DNA of 64,000 bases from Candidatus Accumulibacter affinis (GCA_016713625.1 JADJOT010000013.1:1-64000); one strand, 5' to 3'; numbered from the stretch's first letter, positions 26,251 to 36,158 are shown. A program made the numbers and translations. Notes: generated by a model from the sequence alone, not told the origin.

Positions 26251-28758
26251 CAGACCTCCCGGAAACCCCGCTGAAGTGCGCCCAATTTTGGACAGTGTAG
26301 GCGAAGCTGACACTCATAGCGGAGACGCGCCCACCTCGATGCGCAGCCATTTCCCACCGGGGATCCTGGCGCCGAGGCCGGTGAGCTTGCGGCAGAGTTG
26401 TTCCTGAGCACTACGGCGGGCGGGTTGCTGCAGCGGCTCCAGGCGCACGACCACCCATTGCTCGTCGCTGCGTATCCAGCCCTGGCAGTTGAAGATCGCG
26501 TAGAGCAGGTCCACCCGATCGCTGTCCTTGGCGTAACTGTCGGCAAGCCAATCCAGAAGCTGACGGCGGGCATTCCATACCGAGGTGGTGACGAAGTCGA
26601 AGAGGTTTTTCCCTTCGTTGTCGATGGCTTTGAAGGAGCGGTAATCGGACAACCCCGCGACATCGACGCGCTCGGGCAACTGGGCTTTGTCGGCCTGGAG
26701 TTGTTTGAGTTGCGTTTCGCTCACGGTGATGGCTTCAGCGAGTCGCCGATGCCGACTGTTGTGACGTTCGCTGCCGTCGCGATTGAAGCTCGGTTGGGTT
26801 TTGGCGTATTGCTTGTAGAGTTTGGCGAGATGCCCTTGGGTAGTCGCTATCTGCTGCGCCAGCGCCTTGATCCGAGGATTGGCGATGTCCTGTTTCTCGC
26901 TGTCGGCGAGTCCAAAGCCCGGATGGTAATGATAGGGATGACGCGCCTGGAGGTGCTTGAACGTGTTCTCCGAGGCGCCCCAGCGACTGAGCATCGCGGT
27001 GAGCACTTCTTCTGGCGAGAGCTGAAGGTCACCCTCCCAGCACAACACGCTGATGCGGTGATGGGTGCGCAGATTCCACAACACCAGCCGGCGCAGATCG
27101 AAAGCGTGCGGCGGGTCGACCGTGCCGGTGTCGGGGTCGCTGTCGGGTGAGTAGAGGCACGGCCGGGTCTCTTCGAGCAGACGATAGTCCGTACCGTTGA
27201 TCTGCACGTGGTGGGTGAAGTCGGTCGCTGGCAAGGCCATGAGCCGTGCTTGATTGGCGTTCTTCTCCCAGGTGATGAAGGGCGTACGCTGGCGTATGAG
27301 TTCGCTGAAAAAGCCCAGGCCATCGCCCTCACGGTCGAAGACCTGCACCGGCGGGGTGCCCAGGGACTGTTCTCGCGCATACTCGCCAAGCTTCAGAATC
27401 TGGGCGCGCAGGTTTCCCTTGCCCTCCTGAATCTCAAAAGTGACGATGCGCCCCCGTTCGTCACAAGTGACCAGATTGGTCTGTCCGGGCATCGGCATCC
27501 GCCGTTGCGTGCTCCAGGCCGCATGCACCTTGTTCTGTCCGGTATAAGGCAAGAGATGGCCGTCGCTAAACCACAGCCGGACGGCGACCAGCCCGCAACG
27601 AATCTGATCTGCGAAAAATTCCTTCAGCAGTGTCCCGGCCCGAGACTTGCCGGCGACCTCATGGAACCAGCCCCACAACGTGTCGAGCGCGGGTAGCCGC
27701 CCCAAGCCCAGGAGCCGTCCCGCCTCTTCACGCCGCACATGTTTGAGCTGTTCGATGGAGCGGATGTCGCGCACCGCCATCAGGGCGAACACGACGAAGA
27801 TGCGCCAACCGTTACCGAACAGCCGGAAGATCCGTTGCATCCACTGCCATTGGCTGATCAGCACCAGCAAGACAGGGAAAATGCCGACATAGCGGCTGGC
27901 TTCCCAGCCATGGTTATCCGCATAGGGAAGCTCGATCACGGGTGCGGGCGCACGTTCCGGTGCGGTCGGCTCCGCTGCGGCCTGGCTGCTCGACTCATCC
28001 CCCTGCGGCATCGCTTCAAGGGTCGGCGGATCGACCCGCAAGACCTCTTCGATGGCCGTCTCCTCCAGCGCATAGTTCGCCACCGCTTCGCCATCCCACG
28101 CCAGTTCACCTGGGGTCACCTCCTTGGCGGACATCTTCTCGGCGCGCCGCAAGGCTTCGAGTTCGCGGGCCTTTGAGCCCGGCCGACGTTTGCCGACATG
28201 CAGCCGACCTTGCAGTTCGTCGCTCACGCTACGGCTCGGACTGTAGCCATGCAGCAGCCCGTTCACCCCAAATAGCCGATAACTTTCGCGATAGTTGTGT
28301 AGCGTCTGGCGACTGAGACCCAGCACCTCGGCCAAGCGCGTCTGGTTAAGGTTCCTCTGTAACAACTCGACCACCAGGAGGCGCCGCTCGGCCTTGTCGG
28401 CAAGATTCACCCGTTTGCTCAGGCAGCCATGATGATAGAGATCGCCCCGGCTGCGAGGGCCACGGGGCAGGTAGAGCGAATAGCCCCTGCCGAGGTCAAA
28501 ACGACCCGCCTGCTTGACTTCTTCTGCCAACAACTCGCTCTGCGTCACCGATCGACTCCAAGTCCCACCTGCCTGGCGAGATTATAGCGACATAGTTATA
28601 CACAAGCAAGTAACTCTGCATCAACTACAATCGTCTGCAACTTATTTTGTCCAAAATACAATATTTATCCTGGCGCCACTGAACGTCCAAAAAACGACGA
28701 TAGTGACCTTGAATCATGTGCTTAACGAGGCATCACCGTCGGACTTCCGGGAGGTCTG
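26251..28758 (-). mobile_element. 2.5-kb insertion sequence inside the SIR2-DUF4020 gene
   Basis: Inverted repeats CAGACCTCCCGGAA (26251-26264) and TTCCGGGAGGTCTG (28745-28758) match perfectly over 14 bases. ATGCT flanks both ends (26246-26250 and 28759-28763), a clean 5-bp target duplication. Removing the element and one ATGCT restores the SIR2 frame as YSIKDPVLRYM. It holds one large transposase gene, with an AT-rich stretch (28560-28740) before it that likely contains its promoter. Confidence 0.95.
26314..28548 (-). CDS. Large DDE transposase (744 residues), family not assigned
   Basis: N-terminal HTH (LLQRNLNQTRLAEVLGLSRQ, TLHNYRESYRLFGVNGL), a linker, a membrane-like hydrophobic segment (YVGIFPVLLVLISQWQWMQR), then the catalytic part: LWFSDGHLLPYTGQNKVHAA (Asp), VQVFDREGDGLGFFSELIRQ (Asp), LSRWGASENTFKHLQ (probable Glu in an RWxxExxFK context, reminiscent of IS1634/IS4-type transposases). 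A late coiled coil (AIATTQGHLAKLYKQYAK-like) follows. Intact, with matching ends and target duplication, so it is likely recent. It is unusually long for an IS transposase. Confidence 0.85.
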   Translation of the reverse strand: MTQSELLAEEVKQAGRFDLGRGYSLYLPRGPRSRGDLYHHGCLSKRVNLADKAERRLLVVELLQRNLNQTRLAEVLGLSRQTLHNYRESYRLFGVNGLLHGYSPSRSVSDELQGRLHVGKRRPGSKARELEALRRAEKMSAKEVTPGELAWDGEAVANYALEETAIEEVLRVDPPTLEAMPQGDESSSQAAAEPTAPERAPAPVIELPYADNHGWEASRYVGIFPVLLVLISQWQWMQRIFRLFGNGWRIFVVFALMAVRDIRSIEQLKHVRREEAGRLLGLGRLPALDTLWGWFHEVAGKSRAGTLLKEFFADQIRCGLVAVRLWFSDGHLLPYTGQNKVHAAWSTQRRMPMPGQTNLVTCDERGRIVTFEIQEGKGNLRAQILKLGEYAREQSLGTPPVQVFDREGDGLGFFSELIRQRTPFITWEKNANQARLMALPATDFTHHVQINGTDYRLLEETRPCLYSPDSDPDTGTVDPPHAFDLRRLVLWNLRTHHRISVLCWEGDLQLSPEEVLTAMLSRWGASENTFKHLQARHPYHYHPGFGLADSEKQDIANPRIKALAQQIATTQGHLAKLYKQYAKTQPSFNRDGSERHNSRHRRLAEAITVSETQLKQLQADKAQLPERVDVAGLSDYRSFKAIDNEGKNLFDFVTTSVWNARRQLLDWLADSYAKDSDRVDLLYAIFNCQGWIRSDEQWVVVRLEPLQQPARRSAQEQLCRKLTGLGARIPGGKWLRIEVGASPL

Positions 28759-29408
28759 ATGCTGTACCCCACGAAGCAAACGGTATAGCCACGGAACAGC
28801 TCGCTGACGAAGCGGGCGGCCCAACGTTCGGTCAGGTAGGCCAGCCCGAAGTCGCCGCTGGAAATGACCAGGCGATCCAGCTCACCCGGCGTGGGCGCGG
28901 CTGACAGCCGGCCGTGCAGATACACCAGTCCATCCCATCGCGCTTTCGGGACGGGCAGCAGCGGTGCCTGATAGGTCGGCAGCTTGAGCGACTTCGATAC
29001 CATCACCTGCTCGAACAGGCGGTCGAAGTTGGTCGTGATGAGTCGAGTGCGACCTTTGCGGTCTTGACCCAGCATCAGCAAGGCTTCGTGGGTAGCGGTC
29101 GCGTTAGCGAGCGTGAGGTCGGGAGTGAGGATCGCCGCCATCGCCCGACGCACGGTTTCGCGACCACCGACCACGTCGGCTTCCAGCAGACCGATGGCGG
29201 TGTCGAACTGCCCGACCTTGATCGCGGACTGCTGCACGGCGCTGCGCGTAACCGCAAGGGCCTGGTACAGGCTTTCCACCAGACCGGCAAAGCCCGGCAG
29301 CCCAGCCGGGAAGGAAATCTCGGCACCGCAGAACAACACCACGCGCCCATCCTCGTGCATTTGAAGCAGACGCTCCGGAATATCGGGGCACTGGCGGATG
29401 AATTGCAT
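28759..29408 (-). pseudogene. SIR2-DUF4020 defence protein, N-terminal part (interrupted by IS)
   Basis: ATG 29408 overlaps the hsdS stop (TGATG). SIR2-like domain: GRVVLFCGAEISFPAGLPGF (nucleotide loop; GAGxS is GAEIS here), RTRLITTNFDRLFEQVMVSK (TTNFD), DGLVYLHGRLSA (catalytic His), RLVISSGDFGLAYLTE, and FRGYTVCFVGYSI, where the IS enters. SIR2-like defence proteins hydrolyse NAD+ or act as sensors in systems such as Thoeris and the DSR proteins. The open frame runs 13 residues into the IS (RPPGSPTVMPR) before stopping near 28722. Last gene of the hsd operon. Confidence 0.88.
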
Positions 29409-30556
29409 CAATCGCCTCCGGCAAACACCCGTTCCAGCGTCGCAGGCAGCAATGCGGCGTTGGCTTGGCGGATGGCGGCGTGTTTGGCCTTGAGGCCGGC
29501 GACCTCGGCCTGCAGTCGGTCGAAGGTTTGCTGCGTGGTCAGCGTCGGCAGGGGCACTTCGATGGCCATCAACGCAGCAGCCGTCATCGTTCGGTTTCTG
29601 GCTGCTGTACCTGGCGAAGCCGCGTAGATCTTGGCGAAGCCTTCCTCGGTGGTGAAGTAGTACCAAAGGAAGCCGGGGACTGCGATGTCGGGATTGGCCT
29701 CACAGGTCAGCATGCGGTGATTGCCCACGCAGCCGTTATCCTCGGTTTTGGCTATCGCAATGGCCTGCTCCCAAGCCATGATGTTGCTGAAAACCAGGTC
29801 ACCGGACTGAATTCGATACAAGTCCTGCCACGAGAAATCAGAACCGGGAACGGTGCGGCGCTGAAATGTTCCCTTGTAGAAACTGCGAACCCCCAGTTCC
29901 GTGTCGCTCGTCTGCAGGTCGAAAGCCACCTCACGGCGCACCAGTGGCGCCACCTCCGCCATCGTCCGCGTCGCCGCATTGGCGATGGCATCGCGGAAGC
30001 GCAGGACCAGCAGGTGCTCGGCATCGCGCTCGACGGCGTCGAGGTGCGCGTCGACCTGCCGGGTTTTCTCCGCCAGCGCGTCGAGGCGGAAGACGAGGGA
30101 TTGCTGTTCCCCCAGTGGAGGAAGCGCGATCTGTTGGTTGAGAAAGCGGTCCTCCTTGATGCGTACGCGGTTAGTGGTGCCTTCGCTGGCAGCTTTGCAC
30201 AGATCGACAAAGCGTGCCGAGCGGACAAGCCATCCCATGAATGCGGCATCGCATCTGTCCGGATCACGAAACTCGAACGACGGAAAGTCGTTGCTGACAA
30301 TAGCGCCGTCAAGCTCCGAGGGCACCAGACCAATAGCCCCATTACGTGCGTCAATCTTGGACAGAATCAACTGGTTTTGCCGCACGACGCGACGCACCGA
30401 CGCGACGTCGCTGCCAGAAACTTTGCCCCGGCTGATGACCCCTTTGCCCCATAGCTTGATAGTGACTTCGTGATACTCGGCTGCGGGGTCAAGAGTGGCC
30501 GGTTCATCGGATCGATGAAGCAGGTCGCCCAGGGCGACTTTCGGCCACGCCTTCAT
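29408..30556 (-). CDS. hsdS: Type I restriction-modification specificity subunit HsdS
   Basis: 382 residues. Two target-recognition halves, each followed by a coiled-coil spacer: the first ends IALPPLGEQQSLVFRLDALA and EKTRQVDAHLDAVERD, the second EVPLPTLTTQQTFDRLQAEV and AGLKAKHAAIRQANAALLP. The PLP(x)LxEQQ pattern is typical. It sets the DNA sequence recognised by the HsdM/HsdR complex. Overlaps yhcG (4 bases) and the SIR2 gene (1 base), so all are translationally coupled. Intact. Confidence 0.93.
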   Translation of the reverse strand: MKAWPKVALGDLLHRSDEPATLDPAAEYHEVTIKLWGKGVISRGKVSGSDVASVRRVVRQNQLILSKIDARNGAIGLVPSELDGAIVSNDFPSFEFRDPDRCDAAFMGWLVRSARFVDLCKAASEGTTNRVRIKEDRFLNQQIALPPLGEQQSLVFRLDALAEKTRQVDAHLDAVERDAEHLLVLRFRDAIANAATRTMAEVAPLVRREVAFDLQTSDTELGVRSFYKGTFQRRTVPGSDFSWQDLYRIQSGDLVFSNIMAWEQAIAIAKTEDNGCVGNHRMLTCEANPDIAVPGFLWYYFTTEEGFAKIYAASPGTAARNRTMTAAALMAIEVPLPTLTTQQTFDRLQAEVAGLKAKHAAIRQANAALLPATLERVFAGGD

Positions 30557-31727
30557 GCTTCGCCCGCCACGTCGCCACCGCGCATAATTCGCCGCGCCTC
30601 CAACTCCTGCCGCGTTCTGTCCAGTTCCGCCGCCAGCACCTTTTCATCCGGCAGCACGGTCTGGTACTCGGCGGCCAGCACCTTGTTGGGCAGACCCTCC
30701 AGCGCGTAGTGGGCCTCGGCGGCGCCTTTCTCGGCGCAGAGGATCAGGCCCACCGGCGGGTTTTCGCCGGGCTTCATCCAGTGCTCGCGGGCGTAGTTCA
30801 GGTACAGATGCATCTGGCCAGCATCGGCGTAGGTGAACTTGCCCACCTTGAGGTCGATGACCAGCAGGCACTTTAGCCGCCGGTGGAAGAACAGCAGATC
30901 GACGCGAAACCAGGTGTCGTCGATGCGCAGACGCTGCTGGCGGCCGACGAAGGCAAAGCCGTCGCCCAGTTCCAGAAGAAATTCGGCCAAGTGCTGGATA
31001 AGAGCTTCCTCAAGGTCGGATTCCGAGTACTCGTCCTTGAGGTTCAGGAACTCCAGCACGAACGGATCCTTGATGGCGTGATCGCGTCGCCCGGCTCAGC
31101 CACTTCGCCCTTTTCCAGCATGGCTGCCTCCTTATTGTGCGACAGTGCTGTACGCTCATAGAACTGGCTGCCGATCTGGCGATTCAGCTGGGCGATGCTC
31201 CAGCCACCGCGCAGGGCTTCGGTCTCGTAGAAGGCGCGGGCCTGTGGGTTCTTGACCGACAGCAGACGGACGTAGGCTGACCAAGGCAATGGGAAGGCTC
31301 GTGCCAGCACGGGCAGGTCCGGGAACGACCCAGACGCTGCCTGGAGATTTCCCGGTGCCCCAGATTTGGCAGACAGCGTCTGCGAAATCCGGGGGGCGGC
31401 CAATTTCGCAGAGGCCGTCTGCGAAATCTTCTCCGGCGACCAGGACAGGTAGAACAGCCGCATCTGCTCCAGGTTTCGCTCGGAAAAGCCTCTGCCAAAG
31501 CGGGCGGACAGATCGCCAGACAAGCGCTTGAGCAGCGCCTGCCCGTAGGCCGCCCGTTCCTGCCCGCCCTGTTCAAACTCGATGATACGTCGGCCGACCT
31601 CCCAGTAGGTGGCCGTCATCACCGCATTGACGCTGCGCGCCGCAGCACGGTGGGCAACCTCCAGCAGCGCAACGATGTCCGCGTGGACAGCCGCGTAGTC
31701 GGTCTGATTCGGGGTGGGCGCCGTCAT
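30553..31727 (-). CDS. YhcG/DUF1016 family PDDEXK nuclease (frameshift near 31080)
   Basis: ATG 31727 overlaps the hsdM stop (ATGA). N-terminal DUF1016 domain: SVNAVMTATYWEVGRRIIEF, GFSERNLEQMRLFYL, FPLPWSAYVRLLSVKNPQAR, GWSIAQLNRQIGSQFYERTA. After a one-base change comes the nuclease domain: KDPFVLEFLNLKDEYSESDL, FVGRQQRLRIDDTWFRVDLL (Asp), FFHRRLKCLLVIDLKVGKFT (D-x-K of PDDEXK). YhcG proteins are common passengers in type I R-M operons; their role there is unsettled. Linker residues (about 98-125) hold a duplicated ISQT.SAK-AP peptide. Confidence 0.85.
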
Positions 31728-33544
31728 GCCTGTACCTCGCCTACCAAGGCTTCGATCTCGCCCAGGAGGCGCATGACCTCGGCCTCGTGGCTGCGCATGG
31801 AAGCGATCAGATCCTTCGGATCGGCATGTTCCAGGCCGGCCTTGGCATGGGGGTTCTTGAGGTCCAGATTGTAAATCGGCCAGTACAGCGCGTCGCCTTC
31901 GGCTTGCGCGGCCTTGGCGGCCTGTTCGTGAGCCTGCTGCCCGGTTTTCAGGGCGCGCAGTTGTTCTTGCAGTGCTGTTTTGTCGCCATTTGCTGCCGCC
32001 TGGATGGTTTGCTCCAGTCCGCGAATGGGTTTGCCCAGCGCAATGGCGGCATTGCGTTCGCTTTCCGCCCTTTGCCAGTTTGGCGTGGCAACCTCGACGG
32101 CAGCCTGGCGTTTGGCGGCGAAATCCACCTTCCAGGCCTGTGGGCCCTCCTCGCGGGCGTCCCACCAAGCCAGTGCCGAGGCAAACTCATCAAACTGGAG
32201 TGGTGTAGTCTTGGTGTACTTCTTCCGGCTTTCGGGAAGCGGCAGTTCGTAGTACCAGATGGTGTCAGTGGGGCCGCCGCGTTCGAAAAACAGCAGGTTG
32301 GCCGGAATATCGGTGTAGGGTGCAAACACCCCTTGCGGCAGGCGCACGATGGTGTGCAGGCGGAATTCCTTGAGCATTTCCTCCTTGATGACAGCGCTGA
32401 TGCCATCACCAAACAGGGTGCCATTGGGCACGACCACAGCAGCGCGGCCACCGCGTGCGGCAGGCTTGCCACCCGGCACCGGTGCGCCGGCCACGCGCAG
32501 CTTGCGCATGATGTACTGCAGGAACAACTGCGTAGTTTCCGCCGTTTGCATGTTGGGCGGGAAGTTGGCCTTGATGCCGACCTCTTCCTCACCCCCGAAA
32601 GGCGGATTGGTAAGAATCACGTCCACGCGCTCGCCGTGGCCGATCTCGTTGATCCGGCGATCCAGCGTGTTGCCATAAGCGATCTGCGGCGCCTCCAGGC
32701 CGTGCAACAACAGGTTCATCTGCACCAGCATGTAGGGCAGCGGCTTGGCCTCCTGGCCGAAGAGGGTTTCCCGTTGCAGCTTGCGCCATTCAGCCGGCGT
32801 GGTGACCTGTGCGGCGATATGATCGTAGGCCCCGACCAGAAAACCGCCCGTACCACAGGCCGGATCGAGCACGGTTTCCCCGAGCTTCGGGTCAGTAACC
32901 TGGACCATGAAACGGACGACCGGGCGTGGTGTGTAGAACTCCCCCGAGTCGCCGGCCGCGTCGCGCATCTCGCGCAGCATCGATTCGTAGAGATGCGACA
33001 GGGTGTGGATCTCTTCGCTGCTGCGAAAATGGATGCCGTTGATCTTGTTGATGATGTCGCGCAGCAGGTAGCCGCTGACCATCCGGTTCTGCACGCCCTT
33101 GAAGACGTTGGCCACCACCTCGCGCTGGCTACCCTTCTCGCCCAGGCCTGCCAGACCGCGCAAATAGGAGAACAGCCCTTGGCCCACTTTCCCATCAGCA
33201 CGTACGGTGACTTCTTGGCCGATGAATGCCAGCAACTCATCACCATTGATGCCGTCTTCCCTCGCCGCCCAGTCGCGCCAGCGATACGGCGCTTCGATGA
33301 TCGGCTGGTAGCGCTTGCCATCGAGATCTGCCTCTTCCTCGTGAACGGTTTCGAGGTCGTCAAGGAACTTGAGGAACATCACCCAGGTGAGCAGGGGCAG
33401 ACGATCTACATCGCCGTTGAGACCCTTGTCCTTGCGCAGAATTTGGCGAGCAGTGCCGATTAGCGATGACAAGTTCTCGCGGGTGGTGAGCGGTGCCTTG
33501 GCTCTTCGGGGTGTTCTCGCTTTGGGGGCTGTTGACAGGGGCAT
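31724..33544 (-). CDS. hsdM: Type I restriction-modification DNA methyltransferase HsdM
   Basis: 606 residues. An N-terminal HsdM helical domain, then FYTPRPVVRFMVQV (about 203-216), SAM-binding DPACGTGGFL (227-236) and catalytic NPPFGG (313-318): an N6-adenine methylase of gamma type. A C-terminal coiled coil (QTIQAAANGDKTALQEQLRA, KTGQQAHEQAAKAAQAEG) pairs with HsdS. It methylates host sites and forms the core of the restriction complex. Follows hsdR by 14 bases. Intact. Confidence 0.96.
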   Translation of the reverse strand: MPLSTAPKARTPRRAKAPLTTRENLSSLIGTARQILRKDKGLNGDVDRLPLLTWVMFLKFLDDLETVHEEEADLDGKRYQPIIEAPYRWRDWAAREDGINGDELLAFIGQEVTVRADGKVGQGLFSYLRGLAGLGEKGSQREVVANVFKGVQNRMVSGYLLRDIINKINGIHFRSSEEIHTLSHLYESMLREMRDAAGDSGEFYTPRPVVRFMVQVTDPKLGETVLDPACGTGGFLVGAYDHIAAQVTTPAEWRKLQRETLFGQEAKPLPYMLVQMNLLLHGLEAPQIAYGNTLDRRINEIGHGERVDVILTNPPFGGEEEVGIKANFPPNMQTAETTQLFLQYIMRKLRVAGAPVPGGKPAARGGRAAVVVPNGTLFGDGISAVIKEEMLKEFRLHTIVRLPQGVFAPYTDIPANLLFFERGGPTDTIWYYELPLPESRKKYTKTTPLQFDEFASALAWWDAREEGPQAWKVDFAAKRQAAVEVATPNWQRAESERNAAIALGKPIRGLEQTIQAAANGDKTALQEQLRALKTGQQAHEQAAKAAQAEGDALYWPIYNLDLKNPHAKAGLEHADPKDLIASMRSHEAEVMRLLGEIEALVGEVQA

Positions 33545-33558
33545 TCAGTCGGGGCTTT

Positions 33559-35970
33559 TCATTGGTAAAGGGCGGCCTGCAATCCCGACACGGCGTCCCT
33601 GAGACCGCGCATACCGCCGAAGTGGCGGCTGGCGATCTCGGAGGGGGTGCCGAAGCGGTCGAAGGGCGTGACCTTCATCAGTTCGGACAGGGTGTTGAAT
33701 TGCAGGATGCCGCGATCGATGTACCTGTCGATCAGCAGCGAAAGGACTTCGCGGGCGGTCTCGCCATATTGGCTGAAGAAGTCCGGCGTGGTTTGGCGCG
33801 CGCGGTTCGCCCGCTCGCGGCGGGTCAGCAAGGGCGTATTCCAGGCCAGATGGCACAGCAGGTCGAATGGGTCGGCGTCGGGCTGATCGGCGCTCACCGC
33901 GAGTTCCTCAAAGCTGATGCCACGCTCGGTCAGTTCCCGGAGAACTTCGCTACGGGTATCGGGATTGGCCCACGCGGATTGGAAATCGGCGCGCTCACGG
34001 TACAGCGAACGGACGGTACGTCCGGAGTACTCGGTGTAACGTACGACCTGCAGCTTCTTGCCGTCCGAATCAAGATCGTACACGAGATGGCCGATGATCT
34101 CGACTTCGCCGCCGTCGACATAGAACTTGCGCGGCCCGTCAGGCGGCTCGGTCAGGATGACGCCATTGCCGCCTTCGCCATCGCTCGCTTCAACGAGGTA
34201 TTCCACTTCTGGCTCGGCAACGAGCGGGGCCGTTTCGACGATGGTGTCGACCGTTTCGCCGCTGCCATCGACGGTGACTTCCTCGATACGTGCCGGCTCG
34301 CCATCGAAATCAGGGTCAGCGAAGTGGCGGGTGGCAGTGCCGGTAAAATCGATGATGACGAAGTATTCCTTGCCGTAATCGACCTTCAGGCGCGTTCCAC
34401 GGCCGATGATCTGCTTGAACTCCGTGTGAGATCCGATGACGCGCGCCAGAGCGACGTATTTCACCATCTCGGCATTGACGCCCGTGGTCAACAATTGGGA
34501 GGTGGTGAGGATCACCGGGGTCGGCCTGTCCACATCCTGAAAATGCGCGAGATGGGTCAGGCCGATGGCGCCTTCGTCGCCTGTCACCCGACAGACGTAG
34601 TCCGGGTACTGACTGACAAGATCGCTGTTGAGGTTCAGCAGTTCTTGCCGCATCTCGGCCGCGTGTTCCTGGTCGACGCAGAATACGATCGTCTTTGCGA
34701 AACGGTCTGTGCCCTTGAGGAAATCGGATAGGTGCCGAGCAATCGCCCGGGTGCGCGAGCGCAGTGCCACGACACGCTCGAAATCCTTCGTCTGGTACTC
34801 CTCGTCAGGCACCTTGCGGCCAAAGCGGTCGAGTTCGTTCTTTGAGGGACGCCAGCCCGCGGCATCTACGCTGGTGATCACACGATGCACACGATAAGGC
34901 GCGAGGAAGCCGTCCTCAATCCCCTGGCGCAGGCTGTAGGTGTAGACCGGGTTGCCGAAATACTGGTAGGTATCACGCGCCTCGTCTCGCAGTGGCGTCG
35001 CTGTCATGCCAAACTGGACGGCAGGCGCGAAGTAGTCGAGGACGACTCGCCAACTGCTGTCGTCGCGACTCGATCCGCGATGACATTCATCAATGATGAT
35101 GAGATCGAAAAAATCGGGGCGGTACTGGCGAAAGATGTCCTCGCCGGCGGTGGACAGAGCCTGATAGATTCCGAAGTACAGGTCGCGGCTCTTGCTGATA
35201 TCGCCACCAGAAATCTTGTAGCGAGCCTCACCGAAAGGTGCGAACATCTTGGCCATCGGGTCGTCGACGAGAATGTTGCGGTCGGCCAGGAATAGTATCT
35301 TGGGGCGACGGTACTCGCCGGTCCGGTTCCAGCGACTCTTCCACAGCTTCCAGCAAATCTGGAAAGCGACACAGGTCTTGCCGGTGCCCGTGGCCAGAGT
35401 GACCAGGACGCGTGTCTCTCCGAGTAGGATGGCTTCGATGACCCGATGGATGGCGATCTGCTGATAGTAGCGTGGCACCTTTCCGGAAATGAGATTGAAC
35501 GGCTCAAGCAGATGTGCGGTACCAGATTCTGGCACCTGCACGGCAGCCGTCAGACGTTGCCACAATTCGGCTGGCGTTGCGAAGCGCTCGACCTCGCGCT
35601 CGCTGCCGGTGATGTAGTCGATCTCGATGATGCGGTGACCGTTGGTCGCGTAGGCAAACTTCAGTCCGAGCATCTCGGCAGATTCGCGGGCCTGTTGCAC
35701 GCCGGTTTCGACGGCCAAGCCAACGGCCTTCGCTTCGACGACAGCAAGCGAGTAGTCCCGCCGGTAGTACAGGAGATAGTCGGCACGCCTCTGCTTGCCG
35801 CGGCGAACCCGACCCCCGGTGACGATGATCCGTCCGTCGGTGAAGCTGCGCTGTTCGCCAATGGCGTGCGGGTCGGTCGACCAGCCGGCCTCGACGAGCC
35901 GCGGGGTGACATATTCGCGACAGGTGTCCGCTTCGGTGATCACTCCTTCGCGCTGCCCGTCCCCGTCCAT
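33559..35970 (-). CDS. hsdR: Type I restriction endonuclease subunit HsdR
   Basis: 803 residues. An N-terminal nuclease domain with Asp64 (RRADYLLYY) and ExK at 79-81 (AVVEAK); then SF2 motor motifs: Walker A ATGTGKT (193-199), DECH box (294-297), GMTATPL, and motif VI QIIGRGTRLKVDYGK. The C-terminal helical domain binds the HsdM/S core. It translocates unmethylated DNA with ATP and cuts it. Compact, like the EcoR124/KpnAI-type HsdR group. First gene of the defence operon, transcribed hsdR-hsdM-yhcG-hsdS-SIR2. Intact. Confidence 0.96.
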   Translation of the reverse strand: MDGDGQREGVITEADTCREYVTPRLVEAGWSTDPHAIGEQRSFTDGRIIVTGGRVRRGKQRRADYLLYYRRDYSLAVVEAKAVGLAVETGVQQARESAEMLGLKFAYATNGHRIIEIDYITGSEREVERFATPAELWQRLTAAVQVPESGTAHLLEPFNLISGKVPRYYQQIAIHRVIEAILLGETRVLVTLATGTGKTCVAFQICWKLWKSRWNRTGEYRRPKILFLADRNILVDDPMAKMFAPFGEARYKISGGDISKSRDLYFGIYQALSTAGEDIFRQYRPDFFDLIIIDECHRGSSRDDSSWRVVLDYFAPAVQFGMTATPLRDEARDTYQYFGNPVYTYSLRQGIEDGFLAPYRVHRVITSVDAAGWRPSKNELDRFGRKVPDEEYQTKDFERVVALRSRTRAIARHLSDFLKGTDRFAKTIVFCVDQEHAAEMRQELLNLNSDLVSQYPDYVCRVTGDEGAIGLTHLAHFQDVDRPTPVILTTSQLLTTGVNAEMVKYVALARVIGSHTEFKQIIGRGTRLKVDYGKEYFVIIDFTGTATRHFADPDFDGEPARIEEVTVDGSGETVDTIVETAPLVAEPEVEYLVEASDGEGGNGVILTEPPDGPRKFYVDGGEVEIIGHLVYDLDSDGKKLQVVRYTEYSGRTVRSLYRERADFQSAWANPDTRSEVLRELTERGISFEELAVSADQPDADPFDLLCHLAWNTPLLTRRERANRARQTTPDFFSQYGETAREVLSLLIDRYIDRGILQFNTLSELMKVTPFDRFGTPSEIASRHFGGMRGLRDAVSGLQAALYQ

Positions 35971-36158
35971 TATTGCGTTCTTTCTGTCAATCGATCAGAT
36001 TCTTGAAGCTGGTCGCGAAGGTTATCGGATGAACGGATTGTATCAATGCTTTATGAATATCGTTGAAGATTCGAGGCTCGCCTCAATGGTGGCACTGATC
36101 AAATGCTGGCCATCGATCGTTCAACGGTCCAACGGCCAAGCAACGAGACCTTTCCTGT

